Assembly: GCA_949878425.1 (NCBI GenBank)
Contig: CATLAL010000008.1
Span: 43,318-107,317 of the forward strand
Length of the DNA stretch: 64,000 nt
Reading direction: 5' to 3'
Source of the DNA: an uncultured Oscillospiraceae bacterium
Lineage (GTDB): Bacteria; Bacillota; Clostridia; Oscillospirales; Oscillospiraceae
In this document: in pieces, positions 44,383 to 51,246 of the stretch
How positions within the stretch are numbered: the first letter of the stretch is position 1
Layout of the letters: each line of letters starts with the position of its first letter
Notes under the pieces: generated by a model
Databases searched by the model: none
What the model was told of the DNA's origin: nothing
Seen by the model: the letters and a program-made list of their open reading frames with translations, nothing else
Program-made: the position numbers and the translations under genes

Positions 44383-46051
44383 TGTCCTCGTCTCCCTTCA
44401 GCCAAGCTTTCACCATCTGCGCCGCGATCTCCGGGTTGTTCTGGGCAAACTGCCGGACCATCTTGCGCAGCTCCATGCTCTTCTCCGTGTTGATATCCAT
44501 AATGTCCGCGCCCGTAGCCGGCGGCTGCTCGCCCGGCAGTCCGGAGCCGCCGAACACGCCCGCGCCGCCGGGCTGGAGCTCGCCATCCGCTCCGATGGGC
44601 CCCAGCTGGGCCTCCATAGCGGCCCGCTGCTCCTCCTCCTGCGCCTTCTTTTTCTTCTTGTTCGTACCCGTAATGAGCAGCAGCACCACGATCAGCGCCA
44701 GCAGCACCGCCGCGCCGATGATGATAAACGGCATGGACAGCTGCATACCCGTGGGCGCGGGCTCCACCGGCTCCTCATAGAAGGGCGCGATCAGCACGGA
44801 GACGCGCTGCCTATCCCCGTCGTCGTCGCCGCTGTTGTCGATCCCGACGACAGTGGCCAAATGGGACGCCAGATCCTCTACGTTCACCTCGGCGGCGTTG
44901 GGACTCCTGCTGTTGATGGTGACGGAGACCCTGACGTCCGTCAGGGTTCCGGCGATGATCTCCACCTGCTCGGTGGTCTCGTTGAGCTTGTTCTCTACGT
45001 TCCGGAACCACTCCGCCAGGGTGCCGTCCTCCGCCGCCTGGAGCAGGTCCTCCATATAGGTGGGGATGTCCACATCCGAATTGGTGGTGGTGCCGGGAAT
45101 GCCGCCCACAGTCTCCACGCCGTCGCCGCTGACGATGCCCAGGATGGTCTCCTGTCCGATCAGCCCGCCGTTCTCATAGGAGCCCTCCGGCTGGGAGTAG
45201 GACGAGGACTCCCGGACCCGGCGGTTCACGTCCACGTTGACGGTCACCATCACGCTCACGTTGTTCGGGCCGTAGATAGGCTTCAAAAGCGCCACCGCGC
45301 CCGTACGGATGGTGTTTCGGTAGTACTCCTCCAGCGCCAGCTTCAGCTGGCTGCTGTCGGCCAGGTTGGCCACCGTGTCCGCGGCGTAGATGTTGCCGTT
45401 GGTGTCCTCGATGGACACTCTGCTCAGGTCCAGATCCCGGACGCTGTGTCCGATGAAATTCCGGATGGACTCGGCCTGCTCCGGGGTGAGCGTGTAGCCG
45501 TCCACCATGGTGAGCATGACGCCCACCTTGCTCTCCGTCTGCACGTCCTCCAGCACGTAGGTCTGGCTCTGCCCCAGGGCAATGGAGACGTTGGCGTCCC
45601 GCACGCCGGGGAAGGTGCGGATCACCGCCGACAGCTTCTCCTCCAGCGCGATCTTGAGGATCTCGTTGCGCTCGGAGTTGGTGGTGGTGAGCCCCACCTT
45701 CTCAAAGTAGGTCTCATACAGGTAGCCGTCCCTGGGGTAGCCCGCCTGCACCAGGCGGGACATGATGTCCGTGGCCTGGTCCTCCCGGACCGAGATGGTG
45801 TTGTCCTCCAGCTTGAAGTCCGTAATTCCGTTCTCCAGCAGGTAGGTGCGGATGGAGCTCGCCTCCGTGGTGGACAGCTCGGTAAACAGCGTTGTATAGG
45901 GCTGGCTGTTGGTTAGGAGGACCGCCGCTACTATGATCCCCGCAACAACCAGAACCACCGCAGCGCACAATATGATGCGCACCTTCATGCTCATGTTTTT
46001 GAAGAAGCTTTTGACCTTCTCCCAAAGCTCTTTCGGCTTTGCTGTTTCCAC
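44375..46051 (-). CDS. fliF: MS-ring protein FliF
   Basis: 558 residues from a GTG. Two transmembrane helices (~27-47 and ~462-482) enclose a ring-building periplasmic part (YTTLFTELSTTEASSIRTYLLENGITDF, VREDQATDIMSRLVQAGYPRDGY). The C-terminal tail (MELRKMVRQFAQNNPEIAAQMVKAWL) is the FliG-binding segment. Base of the motor and first structure to assemble. Confidence 0.97.
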   Translation of the reverse strand: METAKPKELWEKVKSFFKNMSMKVRIILCAAVVLVVAGIIVAAVLLTNSQPYTTLFTELSTTEASSIRTYLLENGITDFKLEDNTISVREDQATDIMSRLVQAGYPRDGYLYETYFEKVGLTTTNSERNEILKIALEEKLSAVIRTFPGVRDANVSIALGQSQTYVLEDVQTESKVGVMLTMVDGYTLTPEQAESIRNFIGHSVRDLDLSRVSIEDTNGNIYAADTVANLADSSQLKLALEEYYRNTIRTGAVALLKPIYGPNNVSVMVTVNVDVNRRVRESSSYSQPEGSYENGGLIGQETILGIVSGDGVETVGGIPGTTTNSDVDIPTYMEDLLQAAEDGTLAEWFRNVENKLNETTEQVEIIAGTLTDVRVSVTINSRSPNAAEVNVEDLASHLATVVGIDNSGDDDGDRQRVSVLIAPFYEEPVEPAPTGMQLSMPFIIIGAAVLLALIVVLLLITGTNKKKKKAQEEEQRAAMEAQLGPIGADGELQPGGAGVFGGSGLPGEQPPATGADIMDINTEKSMELRKMVRQFAQNNPEIAAQMVKAWLKGDEDNG

Positions 46052-46100
46052 GCTGAATCCCTCCGGCCCTTGAAAGTGTCAGTCTGGCGGCCTCCCCGGC

Positions 46101-46409
46101 CTACATGCTGATGCGGGACAGCTCGCTGTAGGCGTCCAGCGCCTTCTGCCGCAGCTGGACCAGCAGCGACATGGAGGTGCTGGCCTTGTAGAGCTCCAGC
46201 GTCAGCTGGGCGGGATTGTCCAGGGTCCCGGTGGCCAGCTGGTATTCGGCTTTGGCCACCACGTCCTCCGTCTCCCTGACGTTGTCAATAGCGGAGCGGA
46301 AAATCTCCGCGAACATAGAGCCGCCCTCCCCGCTCTCAGCGGTCTCCTGGGCGTTCCGGGTGGGAAAGGTCTCCCACAGCGGCTCGATCTGCGCAATCGC
46401 TGCTTTCAT
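46101..46409 (-). CDS. fliE: Rod/MS-ring adaptor FliE
   Basis: 102 residues from MKAAIAQIE (ATG 46409, GGGAGGT eight bases upstream). The C-terminus NPAQLTLELYKASTSMSLLVQLRQKALDAYSELSRISM is diagnostic of FliE. Links FliF to the rod. Lies 49 bases before fliF. Confidence 0.95.
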   Translation of the reverse strand: MKAAIAQIEPLWETFPTRNAQETAESGEGGSMFAEIFRSAIDNVRETEDVVAKAEYQLATGTLDNPAQLTLELYKASTSMSLLVQLRQKALDAYSELSRISM

Positions 46410-46530
46410 CGCTTCATACCTCCCGATTTTTGACGGCGCGCCGGCGCGCCGCAGTCCCTGAAAACAGGAAAACATGAGGCGTGTAAATCATTGCTTGCGT
46501 CTGATTAACCGCCCCACTGTTATTCCCTGC

Positions 46531-47001
46531 TTATCTGCCGATCTCCAATCCGGCGGAGATGACATTTTTCAATAGATTAAACGCGGTAACGTCCGCGTTA
46601 TAGGCTTGGCTGGCCGCCATGCCGTCCGTGATCTCCTTAACCAGATCCACGTTTGGCAGCTCCACGTATCCCTCCTCGTTGGCGTCCGGGTCCGTGGGAT
46701 CGTATTTGAGCTTGAAGTCCGACTCGTCCTCAATGATCCCCGCCACCTTTACCCCCGCGGTGCGGTTGTAGCGGGCGTTGCTGACCAGCCGCTGCCCGGA
46801 GGCCGCCGCCAGCGCGTCCCGAAAGGTGTTGCGCCCCGTCTCCGCCTGGAATACCACGCATTTGCGCCGGTAGGCGCCTCCCTCCCCATCCTGGGTTCGG
46901 GTGGTGTTGATATTGGTGATATTCTCGCTGATCACATCCAGCCGCAGGTGCTGGGCGGTGATTCCGGAGCCAATAATGTTAATGGAGCTGAGAAAGGCCA
47001 T
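46531..47001 (-). CDS. flgC: Proximal rod protein FlgC
   Basis: 156 residues. N-terminus INIIGSGITAQHLRLDVISENITNINTTRT and C-terminus LPNVDLVKEITDGMAASQAYNADVTAFNLLKNVISAGLEIGR are typical. AGGAGG precedes the ATG. Between flgB and fliE. Confidence 0.95.
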   Translation of the reverse strand: MAFLSSINIIGSGITAQHLRLDVISENITNINTTRTQDGEGGAYRRKCVVFQAETGRNTFRDALAAASGQRLVSNARYNRTAGVKVAGIIEDESDFKLKYDPTDPDANEEGYVELPNVDLVKEITDGMAASQAYNADVTAFNLLKNVISAGLEIGR

Positions 47002-47134
47002 CGTATTCCTCCTGTTCCTGATAACAAAAATCCTCTTATGTATCTATATGATAAAGAGCGCCGGCGTCCGGAATAAAGAATCTGTTAAGCTTTCCTAACC
47101 ATATCCGCCGCAAGCCGCCCGTCCTGGCAGGTTC

Positions 47135-47527
47135 TTACTGTCCGCGGATCGCCATCAAGAGCCGGCCCATGTCGCTGTTGATCGCGTTATAGACGTGCTG
47201 AAGCTGGAAGGTGTTGCGCACCATCTCAATTTGCTGCTCCGCCACGTTGACGCCGTTGCCGTCCATGCGGGCGGACTCGTCGTCCGCCGTGCGGACCTTG
47301 GGCGCCGCAGTCTTCAGCACGCTGCGCATGGAGGCCACCGGACGCTCCCCAACATTTGACAGCTGCAGGCTGCTGCGCAGGGCCTCCTCGAATGTGACAT
47401 ACTTAGCCTTGTAGTTGGGGGTGTCCGCGTTGACAATATTGTCCAGGAGAGCGCTCTGCTTGGTCCAGCCGAAGTCCATGGACCGCTCCAGCATCAGCAT
47501 GGTGTTGGAAGAAAGAAAATCTGCCAT
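47135..47527 (-). CDS. flgB: Proximal rod protein FlgB
   Basis: 130 residues with the axial motif SALLDNIVNADTPNYKAKYVTFEEALR and a C-terminal helix MVRNTFQLQHVYNAINSDMGRLLMAIRG. It heads the fla/che supercluster. GGAGGG lies eight bases before the ATG and a sigma-A promoter lies ~130 bases upstream. Confidence 0.95.
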   Translation of the reverse strand: MADFLSSNTMLMLERSMDFGWTKQSALLDNIVNADTPNYKAKYVTFEEALRSSLQLSNVGERPVASMRSVLKTAAPKVRTADDESARMDGNGVNVAEQQIEMVRNTFQLQHVYNAINSDMGRLLMAIRGQ

Positions 47528-47617
47528 AATTGATACCCTCCACTTCTCCGCATTACGCTGATAAAGTGCCTGTTCTATGAAATATCAGGGGGTACAGCCC
47601 AATAAAACAAGAAAATT

Positions 47618-47649
47618 CGATAAAATAAGCCGAAATATCCCCTTTATCG
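47618..47649 (-). promoter_or_regulatory. Inverted repeat at the 5' end of the fla/che leader
   Basis: CGATAAA at 47618-47624 is repeated in inverse as TTTATCG at 47643-47649. On the minus strand the sequence begins within a few bases of the predicted transcription start, so it could be an operator or a leader hairpin. Confidence 0.45.
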
Positions 47650-47657
47650 ACAAATGG

Positions 47658-47686
47658 ATTGTACCACAATCCCCACGAAATTGCAA
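47658..47686 (-). promoter_or_regulatory. Sigma-A promoter of the fla/che supercluster
   Basis: On the minus strand: -35 TTGCAA (47681-47686), 17-base spacer, -10 TACAAT (47658-47663) with an extended TGG just before it. Predicted start near 47651; the leader to flgB is ~120 bases and carries no c-di-GMP riboswitch signature that I can see. Confidence 0.75.
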
Positions 47687-47811
47687 GACTTGAATCAAAG
47701 ATTGTAGCTTATGCACAATTTAAAGCCCCGCCCAAAATAAACTTCTCTGCGGATGTAAAAAAGCGTTGGGAAATTTTCCCTCATCTGTCAGTTCCGGGAA
47801 GCCCACGACAA

Positions 47812-47846
47812 ACGCCCACAGACTTCTATATGAAGTCCGTGGGCGT
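47812..47846. terminator. Hairpin ending the flgM-csrA unit
   Basis: ACGCCCAC-A-GACTTC pairs with GAAGTC-C-GTGGGCGT around TATAT, with one A/C mismatch. It lies 15 bases after the csrA stop; on the minus strand it is followed by a short T-rich TTTGTC. Confidence 0.6.
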
Positions 47847-47860
47847 ACTATGCCAACTTC

Positions 47861-48109
47861 TTATCGACTGTTTTCCGGCCCCTCCTCCGATTCCCGGAGG
47901 ATATCCAGCAGGGACATAGGCGGAGCCTCCTCGTCCGCGGCCTCCCGGTTGGTGGCCGCGGCGCTGCGCAGCTCGCTGCGGAGGATGGGGACGCTCTTGG
48001 GCGCCTGAATCGCCAGGCGCACGCGCCCCATCTCCACCGAGAGGACGGAGATCTCGATATCCTCCCCGATTAAGAGGGACTCGCCTGCCTTTCGCTGAAG
48101 GATCAGCAT
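47861..48109 (-). CDS. csrA: Carbon storage/flagellin translation regulator CsrA
   Basis: 82 residues from [23 protein letters not shown], which with [18 protein letters not shown] forms the CsrA RNA-binding strands. The C-terminal ~30 residues ([26 protein letters not shown]) extend past the usual ~60-75 residues and are acidic. CsrA represses flagellin translation in Bacillus and is sequestered by FliW. It overlaps fliW by 7 bases. Confidence 0.95.
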   Translation of the reverse strand: MLILQRKAGESLLIGEDIEISVLSVEMGRVRLAIQAPKSVPILRSELRSAAATNREAADEEAPPMSLLDILRESEEGPENSR

Positions 48110-48558
48110 ACCTGCGCCTCCCCCCTCCGTACAAACTCCGCCAGGGGGTGGTGCATCTGGTATGCGTCTGTCTCCAAAATCACCTGCATGGCCCGGCGGG
48201 TCTGGTCGTTGATCGCCACGGGGCACCGCAGATTCACCGTGCTGTCGCCAACAGGATTGCGCACCACGCACAGGGTATAAAAGCACAGATCCTCACTGCG
48301 CTCCACGTCCAGCTCCCTGAGCTCCTCCCCTGTCAGCACCGGAGCATAGTCCGGCTTCAGGGAAAACGGGTTCATCGCCACAAAGGCCAGGGCCGGGGTG
48401 GCCGCGCTCTGGAAGCAGAGCAGGCTGCCCTCGCTGCCCTCAAAGGGGAGCAGGAAAAACGTCTTTTCCTCCTCAAAGCCGAACAGCCCCCTGGGAAAGT
48501 GGATGGCGTCCTCCTCGCGGCAGTCCAAACTGCCAAAGTACTTGGTTTGCAGCAGCAC
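48103..48558 (-). CDS. fliW: Flagellar assembly factor FliW
   Basis: 151 residues. FliW pattern: [36 protein letters not shown] and the C-terminal [23 protein letters not shown]. It binds CsrA and free flagellin in a three-node switch. Lies 14 bases after the yviE-type gene. Confidence 0.95.
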   Translation of the reverse strand: MLLQTKYFGSLDCREEDAIHFPRGLFGFEEEKTFFLLPFEGSEGSLLCFQSAATPALAFVAMNPFSLKPDYAPVLTGEELRELDVERSEDLCFYTLCVVRNPVGDSTVNLRCPVAINDQTRRAMQVILETDAYQMHHPLAEFVRRGEAQVC

Positions 48559-48572
48559 GATTTAACCTCCTG

Positions 48573-49181
48573 TCACGCTTTTACATCCACTGGCTCGTAG
48601 TTCGGGTCCGCGGAGGGAGGCACATAGATGGGGCCGCCCACATACTTGATGACAACCTCCGGCCGCTGTGTCACGGTAAACTCAATGTCTCCCGGTGTGA
48701 ACTCAAATCCGAACTTGCTGATCTTCCAGTCAAAGTTCAGCTTATCCATCTCATAGCGGATGTTCATCTCGCCCGGATCCCAGGTGATCTCCGCCGGAGC
48801 CTTGGGAATAAAGTCCATCGCCACCCCCAGCTTGGTGTGCTTCATCATGGCGTCCGAGGCCACCTGCTTCATCACATCCTCGCCCCACCGGGTCTTCATC
48901 ATCATCTCGCCCTGGTTGACAAAGGTTGCCGTGGCCTGGTAGGCCACCTGGGTCCCCTTCTGGGCGTCCTGCTCCAGGCGGCGGGCCAGCGTGGGAGTCA
49001 CGGAGTTGCTGGCCTCGTAGGTGTCGATGTTGATGCGGATCGGCTTGCTCTTAATGCTCAGCCCGCCCTCGCTCTTGGAGACTTCCATCTCCGCCGTGCC
49101 GTTGACATACTCCAGCTTGGCGTTGGTTGTTTTCATCTCGATCTGAATGGGGACAGTTGTAATCTCTATCAGTGGTTGCAT
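48573..49181 (-). CDS. YviE/DUF6470-family protein
   Basis: 202 residues. Begins MQPLIEITTVPIQIEMKTTNA and continues RINIDTYEASNS..., which with its place between flgL and fliW matches the Bacillus yviE-type family of unknown function. No signal peptide or membrane helix. Beta-rich C-terminal half (FGFEFTPGDIEFTVTQRPEVVIKYVGGPIYVP). Confidence 0.8.
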   Translation of the reverse strand: MQPLIEITTVPIQIEMKTTNAKLEYVNGTAEMEVSKSEGGLSIKSKPIRINIDTYEASNSVTPTLARRLEQDAQKGTQVAYQATATFVNQGEMMMKTRWGEDVMKQVASDAMMKHTKLGVAMDFIPKAPAEITWDPGEMNIRYEMDKLNFDWKISKFGFEFTPGDIEFTVTQRPEVVIKYVGGPIYVPPSADPNYEPVDVKA

Positions 49182-49211
49182 TGTGCAGTGCGCTCCCTTC
49201 TTCTATATTTA

Positions 49212-49373
49212 AGAACCTGTATTCACAATCTCAAACGGCCGTCTGGCCGGGTCTTTTGCCGCCCTGCGGCGTTAAAAATCCTGAAATACACAAAGTATTC
49301 CCGCGATTTTTTCCCCGCAAGGCGGACAAAATCCCTCACCCATCCGGCATTTTTGCTTATGAATAGAAGTTCT
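49212..49373. mobile_element. MITE-like element, unit 1
   Basis: 162 bases. Left end AGAACCTGTATTCACAA (49212-49228) and right end TTATGAATAGAAGTTCT (49357-49373) are inverted repeats matching at 14 of 17 positions. No coding capacity. Confidence 0.65.
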
Positions 49374-49374
49374 A

Positions 49375-49492
49375 AGAACCTGTGCTCACAGCCTCAAGCG
49401 CCCTCCGGGCGGCTCCTTTTCCGTGAAAATTTACCCTCCCCGGCGAAAAGGCCCTCCCCCAGCCAGCATTTTCGACTATGAATACAAATTCT
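49375..49492. mobile_element. MITE-like element, unit 2
   Basis: 118 bases, directly abutting unit 1. Left end AGAACCTGTGCTCACA and right end TATGAATACAAATTCT are inverted repeats with few mismatches. Its interior (CTCAAGCGCCCTCCGGGCGG) resembles the fliT-end repeat at 13560-13637. Confidence 0.6.
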
Positions 49493-49564
49493 AACGGGCA
49501 TCCGTGCCCTTTGCACATGAATATACCACATTATACCACGCTTTGGCGGGCGCGGTCAATACAC

Positions 49565-51217
49565 CTACGCCATGTAGTCAATCAGAGACTGGCTGAGCAG
49601 CTGGGTGCCGATCTTCAGCGCCGCGCTGTAGCAGTTGTAGTCCCACATAAAGCCCGTGATGGCGTCGGCCAGGTCCACCTGCTCAATGTCCACAATCTGC
49701 TCCATGAGGTTATAGGTCTGCTCCTCCAGACGCTCCCCGTTGGCGTCCAGGAACTGGGCCTTGGCGGAGATGTCGCTGTACTGGAAGTTGAAGTTGTCGT
49801 GGGCAATGCCGAACTTATCCAGCAGGCGGTAGACCTCCTCGCGGATCTCGTCGCTCTCCACGAACTCCCCGTTCTCGTCGTGGTAGCCGAAGTTGCCGGT
49901 GGCGCTGTCGCAGTCCGCGTAGAGGTCCGCCAGACGCCGCATCACCAGGACGATGTTCTTCGGGTCGCCGTCCTCGTCCACGCCGTAGCCCAGCATATTG
50001 AGGCCGGGGAGGGAGCGGTCAAAGGCGGTGCTGTTGATGAGGTCCCGGTCCTCGATCTCCTGGAGGCCCATGCCCAGATCCATGAGCTCGTGCTCCGCGG
50101 CCATGGCGCCCAGCTTCTTCAGGTCCGCCTGGTCGTTGTAGTAGGCGTACCAGGCCCGCTCAATGGTGCTCATATTCTCGGGGTCCCACTTCACGCCCGC
50201 GTCCCCATCCATGGGCACGCCGTAGGGGTCCGTGGTGAGGTCCCAGGCGGGAGGGGCGCTGGGGTCCGGCTGGCCCCCGTTGAGAGCCGCCTCATACCAG
50301 GCCAGCTCGTAGTCGGTGACATCCCGCTTCTCCAGGGGGACCAGGGGGGTGCTGTCCGCCCAGTCCGGCTTCTGGGAGGTGGGCTCCGGGGCGGTCATGT
50401 CGCCCTTGGCGTAGTAGGCGATCCAGTCCTCATCGGCCTGGGTGTTGCCCTTGGCGCCGGCCTGGGGCATCTCCTTGGGGACCAGGGGGCCCCAGTCCTT
50501 GACCTTGATGGGGATAAGGTCAGTATCCGCCGCCGGGTCCGGCGCGGCCCAGGCGGGCTTGGGGCTGGCGGGCGGCGTGGAGGTCTTCCAGTCCGGGTCC
50601 TGGTAATACTTAATCCAGGCCTTCTCGTCCTCGTCCAGGCTGTCCTCCGGCATCCCCTTGGGCACCAGGTGGCCCCAGTCCGGCTGCTGGCTGGGGTCCT
50701 TCACCGCCCCCGCGCCCACGTTGATCCCCCGGTAATAGAGGGTCTTGCCGTCCTCGCTCCAGCTGAAGGGGGCGTTCATCTCGTCATTGCCGGAGAATAC
50801 GAAGTGGTCGCCGTACTTGGCGCCGTTTATGGTGAAGACTATGGACTCGCCCAGCTCCCGGAGCACCCGGCCCAGGGCCGTCCGCGCGCCGCCGCTGGGA
50901 TCGTTGTCCGCGTACTTGATGGACTCCTTGGCGCCCGTGGTCCCGTTGAGCATCTTGTCGTCAATGGTCTCCATGGCGCTCTTGGCGGTCTCAAAGCGGG
51001 TGGTGGCCTCGGTGTTGCTGGTGATATAGTTCTCGTTGCGGGAGTAGGCCCGGCGCAGGCGCCAGGCGTGGGTAGCGGCGGCGGGGGCCTCCGCGTAGCT
51101 GTTGAAGTTGCGCTTGGTCTCCAACTTGGTCCGGGAGTCGTTGAGATAGTTGGTGGTCTGCATCAAATTATGGCGGTAGGTCCGCATCATCATGTTGGTG
51201 GTAATCCGAAAGCCCAT
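49565..51217 (-). CDS. flgL: Hook-filament junction protein FlgL with repeat insertion
   Basis: 550 residues. Flagellin-like N-terminus (RITTNMMMRTYRHNLMQTTNYLNDSRTKLETKRNFNSYAEAPAAATHAWRLRRAYSRNENYITSNTE) and C-terminus (QTYNLMEQIVDIEQVDLADAITGFMWDYNCYSAALKIGTQLLSQSLIDYM). Residues ~175-366 hold an insertion with about four imperfect repeats of 'PDW...LVP..MP......E.AWIxYY'. Usual FlgL is about 300 residues. The insertion should face outwards on the junction. Confidence 0.92.
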   Translation of the reverse strand: MGFRITTNMMMRTYRHNLMQTTNYLNDSRTKLETKRNFNSYAEAPAAATHAWRLRRAYSRNENYITSNTEATTRFETAKSAMETIDDKMLNGTTGAKESIKYADNDPSGGARTALGRVLRELGESIVFTINGAKYGDHFVFSGNDEMNAPFSWSEDGKTLYYRGINVGAGAVKDPSQQPDWGHLVPKGMPEDSLDEDEKAWIKYYQDPDWKTSTPPASPKPAWAAPDPAADTDLIPIKVKDWGPLVPKEMPQAGAKGNTQADEDWIAYYAKGDMTAPEPTSQKPDWADSTPLVPLEKRDVTDYELAWYEAALNGGQPDPSAPPAWDLTTDPYGVPMDGDAGVKWDPENMSTIERAWYAYYNDQADLKKLGAMAAEHELMDLGMGLQEIEDRDLINSTAFDRSLPGLNMLGYGVDEDGDPKNIVLVMRRLADLYADCDSATGNFGYHDENGEFVESDEIREEVYRLLDKFGIAHDNFNFQYSDISAKAQFLDANGERLEEQTYNLMEQIVDIEQVDLADAITGFMWDYNCYSAALKIGTQLLSQSLIDYMA

Positions 51218-51246
51218 GGCAGGTATCCTCCTATTCCCTCATATCG

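Larger units (their letters stand above)
49182..49564. other. Gene-free spacer holding two tandem MITE-like elements
   Basis: No gene seen. The spacer separates flgL from yviE and is mostly occupied by the two repeat elements described next; the last ~70 bases before flgL's 3' end show nothing clear. Confidence 0.6.

Noticed and set aside
47528..47650. Possible c-di-GMP riboswitch in the flgB leader
   Set aside because: None of the conserved aptamer segments (CACGCACAGGGCAAACC-type or the tetraloop receptor) is present.
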